Shown: positions 47,001-59,830, counted from the first letter of the stretch. The stretch: DNA of 64,000 nt from Bimuria novae-zelandiae CBS 107.79 (GCA_010015655.1 ML976746.1:62001-126000), one strand, 5' to 3'. The notes: generated by a model not told the origin, from the letters alone. Program-made: numbers and translations.

Positions 47001-47201
47001 ATTGCCATGGTCTACTACCTCCTCAACAAGATTTCGTGGCTCAACGACCTTGGTCGCAAGGACCGCACTCGCAAGGACCCTGCTATTGAGAACATGATTG
47101 CTGCCCTCAGCAAGTTGTCTCTCGAGCACGGAAAGGACAAGCATGGCGTGGACCGTTACGTCCTGGCGGCTCGTGCCGCCGAGGAGGAGGATGATGAGTA
47201 G
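44039..47201 (+). CDS. pma1: Plasma-membrane H+-ATPase (P3A-type)
   Basis: The proton pump energises the plasma membrane for nutrient uptake. Exons: 44039-44296, 44356-45097, 45152-46527 and 46578-47201, 999 residues, all phases agreeing. Motifs: AITGESLAVDKYMGE (actuator TGES), VLCSDKTGTLTANQL (phosphorylated Asp in DKTGT), AMTGDGVNDAPSLKKADCGI (hinge), and ten membrane spans, including LIVGVPVGLPVVTTTTLAVG in the fourth. The C-terminal tail (LEHGKDKHGVDRYVLAARAA) is shorter and more acidic at the end than in yeast Pma1. Between the actuator strands there is an acidic insertion of about 35 residues (MKEEDLFDDSSDPDDEKDDE), absent from the Neurospora-type Pma1, so this is the second fungal isoform group (PMA2/PmaB-like). 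The symbol names the family, not the isoform. Confidence 0.95.
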
Positions 47202-49633
47202 AATTGAGATACCATTGCAGTGTAAATGCAAGTTTTCATTTGTCTATCGACTGGCCAGCATGTTGAATACAGGCGCGGAAGACATACAGTTTGCTGAGGG
47301 TGGGAAAGCGCCTAATTTCTAATTTACTGTCTGAACATCCGTATTGCTACTTATACCACGATGATGTGTTGATAGGCCACTGTATGCAGTAACAATTATT
47401 GTAAAATTCATTGCTCTGACTTTGCTTGAGGGTGACGATTCTTCTGCTATCTACTGCATCTACTCGAGCCCGATCTTTTCGAGAGGTTCTGCGAAAGCTG
47501 CGATAGAACACCATGTGTACGACTTTACGCTCGCAATGCTTCTTCCAGCGATAGCAGCGCGTACCTAGCCTGAGGTTTTCTTTTCCCCATCCGGCCATTT
47601 CTTTTGAGGTGACACGCGCGCGCACCGTCACGGTAGCCAAGGCCCCTCCGTCCATCGCTCCCTCTTGGCTGCGACGGGGTGCCCAGCCTTTTCTAACGAG
47701 GCTGACGCAGTGCGACCTTCTGCCGCTCTGATACAGTGACACTGACACATCTCCCTACAGATGTAGTATTATGTACCCCGCCAGCGCACACCTGCGTCTG
47801 TGTGACTTGTCATCGTCGCACCGCGCGCCGGTCCCCCGGCGGTTCCCTTCGGCGGTTTCCTCGGCCGGCCGAGGGCGTGGCTGACACAGCGCATGCTGGT
47901 GCTTACGCCGAGGAGCCAAATTACCCAGTATGTGTCCCTTACAGGTACATATGATCATGTGCAAGCTGCTCACGCTGCTTGCGCCGGGCTATCCGTTATC
48001 GTGGCTGCTCCTGTGCTGTCGTCTGTCGTCACTCCAACGCAATGCAGTGCCTTTGATGTCGTGGTGGGCGCCGCGGCGCGGGAAGGGTGTGCTAGCGTCA
48101 AAGGATGGTGGCGACCTGGCGATGCACGGTTATGTGTGGGCTGCGACATTTGTGCGCGGGGGTGGGGGACGATCGTGCGCTTGTGCAGTTTGTGCAAGGA
48201 ATAGGGGATCTGCAAGCTCCGACGCGAGTGAGGAGAATAAAAGAGCGTTTTGATGGTGTTTTGGGCGGAGTTTGTGGGCGGAAGGGGTGATTGGTCAATT
48301 GCGGGTGTGGGCCAATCAGGTGGGTTGGGAGAGGAGTGTTTGGAATCGCGCGAGGCGGGAGGGAAGAGTTTCAGATTTATGGACGTTTAGGAGGGATGAT
48401 ATGGTGGAAGGAATGGAGCTGGGTTACGTCTTTCTTGGATGAATCGCTGGTTGAGTACTGCGTCTACCGGTATGGTTTCATGGAGGACGTCGTTTCCAGC
48501 GAGCAGATACGGCAAAAGAAATTACGAGAAGCTCTATCTAAGAGTATAAAATCTTAGTATTGATATAGATGCAGGTAGACCTGGATTAATATGTCTTGAG
48601 CCTCGTGAGAAGATTGTATGCATTACGGGCTCGAAGGCAGCTCAACACTACTTCAGGCGTAGTTTAAACCATTGCTAAAGTCACTTGAGAGAGAGCCGGG
48701 CTTTCAAAGCTTTCCTACTCAAGTTTTCAAGGGCGAGACATAAGTTGAATATCTTTGATCTCGTCGCAAGATGCTACAGTTTGCCTACAAAGTCGAGACG
48801 CTGGTCACTGTCACGTATGATTATTTTGATCAAATATAGTGTGTTCAAGAAGCTAATGACATCTGATTCGCATGCGGTACTTGGGACTTACCTGTCGAGC
48901 TTTCTCGAGTTGGAGAATGATCGATCAGCAAAGCTCCTTCCTATACGTGGATGGGCGACCACGACTCTTTGCTAAGCATCATCGGTACCGTCGCCTTCTC
49001 ACTTTTTCGTTGGTCTTAGGGATGGCGATCACGTGGAAATGACTTCACCTGCACATGTGCGCAAGACATGTTGAGATGAGATGGAAAAAGAGGGTATTTT
49101 GAACATGGAAGATTTTACGGAAAGCGAGCCAATAAGGTGTGAGATTCCTCTTAACGAGGTATTTTCCAACGCGCACGCAAAAATGGGCGGTTGAATGTGA
49201 ACTGCGATTCAATGTTGTCGTGAGCCAGGTTTGGGAATTCAGGGAGTGGTGCAACATATGCGGGCCGGTATTCAATTTTTGATATTAACCCTGGAAGAAT
49301 GTTGTTTTGAGGAACAGATATACATGATAATAAGGAAATGCATAACCACAGTTTAGCGACCCAGCGCACAGGGACCTGCTACCAGAGTTATGTACCCACA
49401 GGAACCACACCAAGTTATGAGCAGGTTGAGAGACCCGCAAAAGCCATCCCGAGTTTACCCCCTATGCGGCTGCGGACCTCTCTGCCTCCGTGCCCCTGCT
49501 GCGCTGCGCTCAACACCCGAATGTTGCCTAAAGGTGAACCACACTCCCACACCTTCCAGCCTGCGTGTGGTGCCCCAGATATCCGAGAGATTGTAGTGGA
49601 AGGATTAGCAAGCGTGACCATACGAAGTCAAAT
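47202..49633. other. Intergenic, no supported gene
   Basis: 3' flank of the ATPase gene on the left and 3' flank of the next minus-strand gene on the right. Frames of 60-130 codons have no recognisable motif. The sequence around 47.8-48.4 kb is GC-rich and the part after 48.5 kb AT-richer, with no repeat or RNA gene that I can see. Confidence 0.4.
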
Positions 49634-50866
49634 CTACGATTGGATCGTACATTGAGGTAAGTCAGGCACCTCTGAGAAGACGCCCTCGAGCACCGCGAAG
49701 CCCTCAATCTGACATGTGCGAGAATCGTCGCAGTAATCCAATAATCTGTTATTCAGTGGTTTCATCGTTACGAGTCCCATTCTGTGGTACGCAAAGTTTC
49801 TGAGTATTTCGCGCCCAGATATCAGTTTGTAGAGAAGGTATCCTATCCCACCCTCTATAAACGTCGCCTGCAGCCGCCGTCCCAGCATGCTGGCTACGAC
49901 GAGATGATCTCTCACAGCATCAGGCATACTCTCTGAAAATGTGGCATGAGAGGAAATGCCAGACAGCTCGATTTGGATGACCACCGCTTCGAGAGTGAGA
50001 ACTTGTTCAGCTTCGTGTAAGTCTTCCGGGCCGAGTATCGCAATCTTAACCGGGATGTCCTCAATGCGTAAGGCAAGTTGAGGGAGCTCTGGTCTCCTCA
50101 CCTCCCAAAGCCGTGATGCCTTGCCGTACGATGGGTGGCCTGACCACCTTGCACACAGGACGATCAGTCGTTGTGGATTTTTATCGTAGACCACTTTGTT
50201 GTTGCCGGATAGTGCTGAGCTCCTACTGAGTATTTCGTCTGCGATCGATGCCTCGCACGCTAAAAGCTTGCGCGATTCGGGAAATCGCCTTGTTTTATTT
50301 ATGATCTGGCAGTGGTAAAGCGGAGACGTCCCCGCCACGCGTTGGAGGCGGGCTTTCGCTTGTCGGATAGATGTCAATACATTCTTCTGATGGAGCTCCG
50401 GTTCGCAGTTTGCTGCGTCTTTGATGTACTTGAGTATGAACGAAAGCGGTAGGACATTTGACGGCGTTGCCGTTCTCTCTGCATGCGCGGTGTGAAAAAG
50501 GGCCTCTACGGCCTTATCCGCCGTGCTTCTTCGGCGCTTGTCCCATACGTAATACTGCCCACTCTTGTCTGCTTACAGGGCATGAAGATTTGCGGCAGCG
50601 CGGGCTTCAGTGATCAATGCCTTTCTCAACCCGCTGTCGTGCACTGCCTGGTCGACCTCTTGGGCCGATCGCTTTAGGTTATCATCGAATACGATGCCAT
50701 GCAATTGCTTCAGCACGGTTTGAATGGGGTTGTTCTCCTTGAGCTCGACTGGTCGCCCAGTCATCTGGGCGAGCAGCGTGGTCATCGTCGATATGAATTC
50801 ATCGGGGCTGGCATATCTGAGGTCGGGCCAGTGCGGCGTCTCACCAGAGGGATTGCTGTCTTCCAT
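49634..50866 (-). CDS. Hypothetical protein, two exons
   Basis: Exons complement(49634..50528, 50577..50866) give 394 residues. The 48-bp intron (GTAAGC...AAG) restores NLHAL-STADKAVEALFHTAH. The sequence is coding-like throughout, with helical stretches such as DEFISTMTTLLAQMTGRPVE and LTSIRQAKARLQRVAG and a mixed alpha/beta second half (LRIEDIPVKIAILGPEDLHE, EAVVIQIELSGISSHATF). No signal peptide or membrane segment is seen. I do not recognise the family. It is intact although it lies close to the transposon-rich end. Confidence 0.65.
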
Positions 50867-51674
50867 TGTCCGCGCGTCCTGAATTCTTGGTCAGTTCTAT
50901 CGATACTACCTATCTACTCAGTGTTCAAGATTTTCACCTTCTGCTCTCTAGAAAGCAGTCGTAGTTTCCGTATCCTCGCGAGGGAGCGGCGCGCAGATGA
51001 AGCGGATGATGAAGGAGGGTGCGCGTGCGACGTGCGACAATCCCACGGTGCTTTCGATGCCGACTGAGATGAACAAAGCGGAATGTAGACTGAATGTAGG
51101 ATGGTATCGCTCTCGCATCCTTCCCATTCGGGTGGGGTGCACCTTTCTCCACGGGCTCTCAGACAACCTCGTGTCACGCTTCGCTCGCACATAAAATATG
51201 CGTTTCTGGTTTCATAGGCGTTTTGTTTCCCACTCCCGCACTCATGCCTGGCATATTCATCGGGTTCTCGTGCATCGTAAGTGTTGACGTTGTTTTTGGT
51301 CGAGAACAAGAACAAGACATGGGACAGAGCCGAGAAGGATTTTAAAACTTAAATCAGTCGTGTGAGGAACAAAGATGGAATAAATAAGCAGCATCGTGTA
51401 ATAAATGGAGGTGAAAGAGGTGAGCAGCTCATTTATGCAATTTGCACGGCTCTGAGGTAAAAGAACCGAACCAAGTCGGGTCCGCGGACGAGAGTGAGGT
51501 GCCTGGGATCGTCACATACGTTGGAGTACTCGTTCATTATACAGTGCAGACCAAAACTCAGAAAATGCGGATCCGCACGGCTTCGTTTTGATCCACCGTA
51601 TCAACACTGAACGCTCATCAAACTGTCGGCCATTGCCTGCATCGACTGCAAAGAAAGGAGGGTTGTTTGATGTT
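50867..51674. other. Intergenic, no supported gene
   Basis: Promoter of the hypothetical gene and 3' flank of the interrupted gene. Short frames only. Confidence 0.4.
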
Positions 51675-51842
51675 CTAGTTGGTATCCATTTCATACGCCT
51701 GTAGGGGAAGGGTCGAGTGGATCACTTTGAACTTCGCTGGCATCTTGTTCATTGGCTCGTACCCTGCTCCCACGGTGCGTTGACCACCGATCGTTTCGTG
51801 AAAGCATTCCATCAGGGATTGCATTATCGCTTCGTCATTGTA

Positions 51843-53987
51843 AGTCGGGCACCCTAGTTTCCGACACCCCCCATTTTCCGACACCCCGCCAAATTTCGCC
51901 GCTGCCACCACTCTACGTTGCGAATGTGCTCACAGCTTCATCAAATAATTTTGAAAAAGCATTAAAAAAATTATATTTAAAGGATTTTAATCGCTTTCTT
52001 TATCTACACTTAAATCACGATTAAGATACCGTCATGTTAATTATTAATTCCGTGCTAAACGTCGCACTAATAATTACTCTACTTCCTCCTTAGAGCTACT
52101 CTCTTCCTCTATAATAATAACCCCTTGCTCTACGCTTCTCACCTTACGAACACGTTAAGCAGGCTCTTAATTAGTTTAAGAAAGAACTTCTGCAAGACTT
52201 ACAAAGAGATCGTTTAGATTTGTGAGGTTTGATGTTTGCCACTGAGCTGATGGCTTGTTTTCCTTTTGTTTGTTTTTGATGTTTGCCACTGAGCTGATGG
52301 CTTATTTTCCTTTTGTTTGCTGTTTGCCAGTTATCTAGGATGTTTGCGCCTGGGTATATAGGAGATAGCTTACCTCTAGTGGCAGAGGGGGATATACATG
52401 AGTTATTTGGTTCATAAGATTAGTTACGACTTTACGGCGTTTTAGCGGGTTAGCTTACTCTACCTACTTACGTAAGGAAGCAATCTCATAGTCTTGCATA
52501 GTAACTATTATTAAGGTACGGTTAAATGCTATAGTAGTAAGCCGAACGCATCGTCGTGTAGTTAGTAAGAAGTTCTTTTTAGAAAATAGCTTTATAATAT
52601 CGCTGCCACGTTTTGGCGTCCTAATATCTATGGTAGAAGGGGGTGGTGTTAACGGCCGTTCGCGCACTACTACCTAGCGAGAACCTAAGGGCTTCCTTAC
52701 GCTCTTAGGGTATAAGCCTGTTGCCTTCTACCTAGATCGGATACACTGCTCTTGAAGGCCGATTTTACGTGCTTTTACATAAAATTCGAGAAACTTGGCC
52801 TTCCTAAGCTTTGTTTTATCTGTCTAAGCTATATATTTGCCGATAAAGCGCCGATACGCCGCCTTTAGACTTAAGAAACAGCCTAAATCTAAAGGCTGGA
52901 GTAGATGTGAAGTATAAGTAGGGAAAAAGAGTAAGTAGATATTATTTAAGTAATATATAGTTATAAATTTGTCTAAAGTATAACTGCTATGGCTGTTAAT
53001 AATAAGTAACCGTGCCTCGGAGGGATTATTAGGCTTAGTCTATAGTAAAAATACCTTTTCTAGCCACTCGATAGTAATGTTATTACTCGTCTATCCATTT
53101 TGCGAAAAGGTAACATGCTAGCCTGGGTTCTAAGCCAAAAACTCCTTTTTAAACCACTGCTCCTGGATGCTCTTAGCCTTAAAGATGATAAGGGGGTCTA
53201 GAGCAACGCCGAGCGCAGAGATACACTCTATTATAGAGGTCTAAGTGCGGGTATTTATTATCTTAACTAGTATAGCGTTCGGGCTCTCTTGCGAGGAGCC
53301 TATAACAAGCCTATTAATGCCTTAGCCCTCTATAATACCGCCCTTATCGGCATTATACCTGCGCTAGGGGAGAATCTAGCTTACTGTTTCGTACAGGTTA
53401 AACAAGTGCCTAATATTTTCTAGAGTAGCCTTATTTACGCGTTCTTAGCTAGTCTAGCAACCTAATTTTAACTTAATAGCTAGGTAGCGTTATATAAAGT
53501 GACTAGTCTACTTCTTCCCTAGGTTCTTATAGTTACCTTATTACTTAAGAATAATAATTATAATAGCCCGCACTTGCGCGTGCGTTAGCGTATAACTAAA
53601 GGCCTTTTACTAAAGAATCTATTTCTTTAAAAGCTCTTCTTAAATAGTTATAAGCTTTTATTCACCGTCATAAGCGTACTAATAGGGTTAGGCACTATTA
53701 AAGTGGCTATAAAGAGTGTTACGTAGGACCCTATATTAGGTAGTAGCAGTAGCTAAAGCGACTCTAGATTTAAGGTCTGCGAGCGTATTCTAGACATCTT
53801 TTTTTATATATCTAGCTATTTAAAGGCAGCGAAAATAGTGCAAAAAATATTTTTAAAATTAGTAAAGAATTAAGTTATTTAAAGTTGATATTTAGTTATA
53901 GTGCATAGTGGGGGGCGAGGTTGCGGGGCTGTCGGAAACTATGGGGTGTCGGAAACTATGGGGTGTCGGAAACTAGGGTGCCCGACT
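51843..53987 (-). mobile_element. Fot1/Pogo-type DNA transposon, RIP-damaged
   Basis: The ends are inverted repeats: AGTCGGGCACCCTAGTTTCC at 51843 and its reverse complement ending at 53987. They are flanked by TA on both sides (51841-51842 and 53988-53989), the Tc1/mariner target duplication. Inside each end a TTTCCGACACCCC motif recurs in tandem, two times on the left and three on the right, probably as transposase binding sites. The length of 2145 bp suits the family. The interior is AT- and TpA-rich with many stops on the coding strand. Confidence 0.9.
52464..53797 (-). pseudogene. Fot1/Pogo DDE transposase, multiple stops
   Basis: The frame starts MSRIRSQTLNLESL at 53797. With stops, it shows the family blocks YNADKGGIIEG, CISALGVALDPLIIFKAK, IQEQWF, ITIEWLEKVF, LIINSHSSYTLDKFI and HLLQPLDLGCFLSLKAAYRR. 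The usual catalytic LLxVDGHGSH block has become LIINSHSSYT, so the second Asp is lost. The C-terminus (PSTIDIRTPKRGSDIIKLF) closes as in Fot1 relatives. Stops are TAG and TAA, as expected from C-to-T mutation. The protein cannot be functional. Confidence 0.85.
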
Positions 53988-54266
53988 TACTACATCTAGA
54001 TGAACCTGGAGATTTGACGGGTTTTGCCCAGGCGGATCGACTCTGAACTCCATGATCGTTGTTTCCCCATCATTCATACCGGCACCGCCATCGTCCGCTG
54101 GCATCACGTTTTGAACTGTCTCAATCATGCCGCCGAGCATGCTCTCTAGTGTAGTCGTCTTTGTTCTCAAGCATACCGCATCGCTCAGGTGAGCAGTAAT
54201 TTGGCTCAGTTCGTCTCTCAGTGGCGCACGTTGCGTTGGCGTGAACAGACCTCGGGGCATTAGTCC

Positions 54267-54551
54267 TGTAAGCAGCCCAGAGATATGTCACATGACGACA
54301 CTAGTCTCATGAGTCAGCTCTATCTCTATATACGAGCCTCTGATCACTCCATGTACACACAACACAACACAGAACAACACACANNNNNNNNNNCACATGA
54401 CGACACTAGTCTCATGAGTCAGCTCTATCTCTATATACGAGCCTCTGATCACTCCATGTACACACAACACAACACAGAACAACACACAGAGCAACTCAGA
54501 CAATTACACACACAATATACTACCTTCACACATACCACCCACCTGCTTACA
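54267..54551 (+). repeat. 5' LTR of Copia element 1 (contains an assembly gap)
   Basis: Begins TGTAAGCAG and ends CTGCTTACA, a perfect 9-bp terminal inverted repeat with TG...CA ends. Its 285 bases include ten Ns and a 94-base duplication, so the true length is probably 181 bp. Confidence 0.85.
54384..54393. other. Assembly gap (10 N) with identical flanks
   Basis: Bases 54290-54383 and 54394-54487 are the same 94-base sequence. The simplest reading is two overlapping contig ends that were scaffolded with an artificial gap instead of being merged. Confidence 0.9.
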
Positions 54552-54562
54552 GTTATGAGCCC
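54552..54562 (+). other. Primer binding site matching initiator methionine tRNA
   Basis: GTTATGAGCCC directly after the LTR is the reverse complement of GGGCTCATAAC, the anticodon stem-loop of eukaryotic initiator tRNA-Met. Copia-group elements prime from such an internal tRNA fragment rather than from the 3' end. Confidence 0.75.
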
Positions 54563-54645
54563 GGCCTAATCCGCCCTCATACACATACATTGACTCCCTA
54601 CCTACCTACCTGTCGATCGAGCCTACTCGATAGAGCGATCTCGCC

Positions 54646-57600
54646 ATGTCAAAGGCTATCTCGTCAATCATCCTTCAAGGGCCACACAACTGGGAACTGT
54701 GGATCTATACTGTCAAAAGGCTCGCAGAGGCTGGAGACGTATGGGGATATATTAATCCAGACCTGCCACATCCGACGACGCTGAGCAAGCCTCTACAACC
54801 TACACAGATCCATGCTGCCAACGACGGTGGATCACCAGCAACAGAACCTACCCCTGAAGCTCGAGCGCAGTATAATTAAGACATAAGTCTCTACTATAGA
54901 GAGCTTAAAGAATACAGGCGAACTAAAAATAAGATTAGCTAGATTAAAGCGTATATAGCTAACACGATTGCGCAGGACCTAGTATATTAAATTAAGGACT
55001 AAGAGTCCCTCTACGATTAGCTTAAGACTCTACAGGAGCTCTACAGTCCTATAATGGCTGATCGAGAATATTAGGTCTAAAAAGCTTACAACGCCGCTAA
55101 AGTTCTGCACGCTCGCAAAGAGAACCTCGAAGAATGGTGCAGCACGTTCCTTGCTGCCTATAACAGGGCCAAACAACTCCAGCTACCAGAGACGCATGGC
55201 TACAGACCTCATAAGGATCTTATACGAGCCATTAAACAGATCGATCCTGGCTACGCTGCCACTATCGCTATCACTGTATTTAATGCAGAAACAAGCTCCC
55301 ACGATAACTCTGTACAGCTAACATTACCTAATCTACTAGCTAGTTACCTACGCTACTATCGCATAACCACAACGAAATTAACCGCACAGAGTGGAGCATT
55401 TGCAGCTACATTAAATTAAGAGGAGTCTCTATACAAACAAAACAGCAGAAAGAGACCTCGACAGGATAAGCTATTAAAGCCATTGAAATCGTGTCTCTGT
55501 GGAGACCTACACTACTGGGGACAGTGCCTATACATCGACACCTCACTACGCAAAGGAGGATTCGTTAAAAACCCTAAAAAAGCTAAGAAGATAACAGAGT
55601 TTAAAGCTAAAGACAAGAATAGAATACTAAATAAGATTTAAGAGAAGAATTAGTGCTATAAAAAGCGAAGGAATTATAAGAGCCACGGGGCAGAATCTAA
55701 TTTAATAAAAATTAACGCAGGCGATACACTTGCAGGCAACCTTCTATATAAGGCCTACGCTATCTACTTATTAGTATTTAATAATTAGCTAGCGCACCGA
55801 AACTTCCCGCTCCTCTACTCATGGACACTGGATCCTGCTACGGATATCCACATCTGCAACAATCCGACCGAGTTCTAATAGAAAGCTCTTGCATTACCTG
55901 ACGATGTCGTACTTATAGGCGGCACTGAGATGACTATCCAGGCATAGGGGGAAGTTAAGATATCTCTATTAACACCTTAAGGACAAAAGAAAACAAAGCT
56001 TAAGTATGTAGCCTTAATTACTAGCTTTTTTACAAGCCTAGTCTCTCTAGCCCGGCTATTATCGTCAAACGTCCATTTTAACTCTGGCAGAAATACACTA
56101 TATCGATCTAACTTATTAGGCTTACGAGTAGAAGACATCGCCACCCTCACTAGACTAGGTAGACACTAGCTAATAGTCTATTAAACTAAACCTCTATCTA
56201 CTTAATCCGCTTAGACTTAGGCTTTTGCGACCTATTAACGTTGGCTATAATACTCTGCTCTATTACCTAGACCAAGATTACTTAGCAAGTCTCAGCTCCA
56301 TATACTAATAGGACATTTAAGCAGTAACGCTATTAATTAACTATAAAATTACGTAATAGGTATATAGCTATCTACTAGATCTGCTCCTTAAATAATTAAC
56401 TACGAAGAATGCCTATAAAGCAAAGCACATTAAATCATCTCACGGCGAACTAGCCATAAGATTGGAGCCACACGAGCCTTTAAGACTATTGCTATTAATC
56501 TCATTAAGCTCGATGCAAGAGCCTATAATGGCGACCAATACGTCTTCTATAGGTTTAATCTATTCTTAAAATTCCATTTTGTCTATATAATACCTAGACG
56601 GGACAAGCTCATGCTCCTATCTATTATTAGGCGATTAGATTAAACTATTAAACAAGAATTTAATATAACTGTCACCTTTCTCATCGCTGACGACGAGCGA
56701 GGATATAGGCTAACAGACAACTCTGCTAGAGACTACTATCAAAGAGAAGGCATTAAGCTACAGATTAGGGCTCCACACACTAAGGAGTAAAATAGCTTAG
56801 CAGAGCGCTCTAGTAGGAGTCTTATTAAAAGAAGTCGCTTAATAAAGATTACCTTAAACCTACCTCTAGCACTTAGCTCTAAAATCTACTCTATAATAGC
56901 ATACCTGCTTAATCGCACACCTACGCGATCACTAGGTTAGAAAACACTATTTGAAATTACCTATAATAAGAAGCTATTAATTACTTATCTACGTATTTAT
57001 AGCTGCCGAGCATACGCACTGCGCAAACAAATACTACGAATAGATAAGCTTAGTCCTTAAGCTCTAGTAGGATATCTAGTTAGGTACAACTTATTAAATA
57101 TCTATTGAATCTAGATGCCCAAGGCGAGAAGTTAAGCAAATAGAGGTAAAGTAATTTGTATAAGAGATATTACCTTTAGAGAAGACCTCTTCTATTAACT
57201 ACACGATAAAACAGATCCTCTACTACAAGGCTCTAAGCTAGAGCAATTTGTCTATAAGTATTAACTACCTATATTGCGCAGCCAAGATAGCTCTATAGAA
57301 GACACATTCGAAGACGAGTACACGGTAGATCTAGATTAGCACAGCCAGACTGCTATATCTATAGAATAAAACCAACTAACGCAAAGAGAAACAACAATCC
57401 TACGTTAAACTAAAAGTTATAATCTACAGCTTCTAACACTAAGTTAAACAGAGACTACTAAGGTTTATAACAGTTTATAGAACTTACTTTATAATAACTC
57501 GCAGCGCTCGTTATTAACCACGCTAGCTAGCCTACTTGTAATGCCTACATCCTTAAGAAAGCGCAAACGTTAAACATTAGACTCGAATTAAGCACAGAAT

Positions 57601-59352
57601 CGAGAACTAATTAATAGTAACCTTTGTTAGTCTCACATACTACCTAAAGGGTTAATAAGATCTAGAAAGCCATCTTAGAAGAGTAGTAGCTTCTTTATTA
57701 ACACATACTAGTCAGCATACGTAGCAGCCTCAGCTACAGCATTAAAAACACGATTTCACTACACCGAGCTACCTCCTGAGCCGCGTCTCTATAAAGATGT
57801 AATGAGGATGCCATCTCTACACAAGGAAGGCTTTCTCCAAGCGATGCAATAAGAAATTAATAACGTGAAACGAAAAGGCACGTACGAGAGGATTACTTAG
57901 CAGGAGTTAAATCTACAAGACTAAGAAGTTCTCCCGTTAATATAGGTCTTCAAGTTTAAGCTTAATAATTAAGGATACCTCACGAAATACAAAGCACGTA
58001 TCTGTGTACGAGGCGATCTGCAGACGACTACTAAGGATACCTACGCAGCTACTCTAGCAGTTTAAATATTCTAAGCTCTAGTTACTATAGCAGCCTACTT
58101 TAATATAGAGATCTGTTAGTATAATATAGTTAACGCATTCACAAACGCTCAGCTTGCAACACTAGTCTATTATTACTTACTAGAAGGATTCTCTAATCCT
58201 AATTATCTGTAGAAACTATGTCGAGCTCTGTACGGCCTAAAGACCTCGCTACTACTCTAGTATCAAGAGCTCACCAAGACGCTCTCTAAACTAGGACTAC
58301 ACGAAGTCAAAGACGCTCCTTGTCTATAGAAGAATGACAAGCTTCTAGTCTTCTTCTATGTGGACGACATTGTCGTACTCTGCCTACCAGCCCACAAAGC
58401 TGCACTACATGAATTCGAACAGAAGCTCTTGTCTCGATATGAGATTCGATCCCTAGGAGAGCTTCAAACGTTCTGTGGTATTTAAACGCATAGAGACCGT
58501 GAGAATGGCTCTATCTAGCTATTATAAACTTTATACATCGAGAAGCTTGCACAGAAGTTTCCTTTACCAAAGCTATATACGAAGTTACTAGCTACACCAC
58601 TGCCTTTAGAAGAGTTATTGCTATTAGAGAATTAAGCAAATGACTTCACCAAGCATAGATATGCCTAGCTTGTAGGATCTATAGGATATGCAGCTAGAGC
58701 TACCCGACCTAATGTCTTAAAAGCCTATTCTAAACTAGCGGAGTTTCTTACAAATCCATCTTCACGTTATCTTAACGCAGCCTACCAGACGATCGCCTAC
58801 CTGCTAGGAACTAAAGATTAAGCGCTCTACTATACCGCCTCTATCTTAAATAAATTAGTCTATATAGCTAACTAACCTTAACCTGAGTTCTTTAGAGCAA
58901 TAGATATATTATACGCTGATAATAAGATCTTACGCAAGAGCTTACAAGGCTATATCTTCTTTTTATTTAGCGGACCTGTAGACTGGAAAGCAACACTCCA
59001 ACGCTGTGTTATAAAGTTAACGATAGAAGCAGAGCTAGTCGCCGCATTGTCTGCAGGCACTAAACTAATCTAGTGGTGGAGAGTCTTCGAACAAATTAGC
59101 TTTAATCCAGATCATGAACGTCTTCTATACTATAATAATCAGTAGACTATCCGACTTCTCACCTCTACTACGCCTCGTCTTAAGACTACTGTACGGCACG
59201 TCGATATCCATCATCACTGGCTTTGACAAGAAGCTTAATCTAACAATATTAACCTCTTATATATCTAAACAACCTGTTAACTAGCTGACGGCCTTACCAA
59301 GCTACTGCCTAGACAGAAGCACGAAAACTGGGTCTCTCTTCTTTATTTTTAA
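54646..59352 (+). pseudogene. Copia gag-pol polyprotein, many stops (element 1)
   Basis: Gag starts MSKAISSIILQGPHNWELW and is intact for 77 codons, then stops appear every 10-60 codons, mostly TAA/TAG where Gln fits. A zinc knuckle-like motif is CLCGDLHYWGQC (near 55495). The protease motif is WTLDPATDIHICNN (near 55835). Integrase follows with recognisable but broken blocks. Reverse transcriptase has FFYVDDIVVLC (near 58355), then LSRYEIRSLGELQTFCGI. RNase H includes WKATLQRCVIKLTIEAELVA (near 58990). The end reads LPRQKHENWVSLLYF. No part can be translated into a working protein. Confidence 0.88.
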
Positions 59353-59830
59353 CCTTTTCCTTCTCAATGAGCTTCCCCACAGTATAGTACTCTTCCTGGT
59401 TTTTCCCATGTGGTTTTTACAGGTTTAACGAGACTATACTTTACTCAGCTCTATCATGTACACAGCTCTACGCTGTACCCCTATCCTGTACTCAGATTCA
59501 TGCTGTATTCCACTTCATACACAGAGCAAACATGCTCGCATCATGTATCAAGCTCCACCTACAAGGCTCATCAACCTCAGCACAGAACGCGAAGCAATCA
59601 GGATCTTAGTACTAGCTCTGGGAGACGTCCTACTACTAGGGACGCCTGTAGTATAGAGCGAGATCCACCTACACTGCGACGGCGGACGGCTACCCACCTG
59701 GGACTGCACCAATACTGAGACTGGCACAAAAGCTAGGTTCTCGACCCCAAAATGCAGCTACCCTACAAAGGTAGAGGGGGATCTATAGCCAACATCAGCT
59801 TCAAACATGCGTTCGAACCTGAAGGGGGTG
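59353..59830 (+). other. 3' untranslated part of Copia element 1
   Basis: Between the pol stop and the 3' LTR. A 102-codon frame (59410-59718) is open but has no recognisable content. The stretch is notably less TpA-rich than pol and ends in the polypurine tract. Confidence 0.6.

Larger units (their letters stand above)
51675..54260 (-). pseudogene. Host gene of unknown function split by a Fot1/Pogo element
   Basis: The N-terminal part lies at 53990-54260 (MPRGLFTPTQRAPLRDELSQ to SNLQVHLDV). The C-terminal part lies at 51675-51840 (NDEAIMQSLMECFHETIGGQ to LPLQAYEMDTN, then stop). A 2.1-kb transposon sits between them. After removing the element and one copy of the TA target, the two frames are offset by one base and a TGA appears. 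So there was an intron here, or a second lesion, in addition to the insertion. A Copia LTR starts six bases upstream of the ATG, so the gene has also lost its promoter and perhaps its true N-terminus. The family is not recognised. Confidence 0.65.

Noticed and set aside
59410..59718. 102-codon frame as a possible captured gene in Copia element 1
   Set aside because: It lies after pol in the untranslated region, has repetitive Tyr/Thr/Ser content and no recognisable domain.
59811..59830. tRNA-like TTCGAACC near the 3' LTR
   Set aside because: No cloverleaf arms around it; it is the end of the Copia untranslated region before the polypurine tract.
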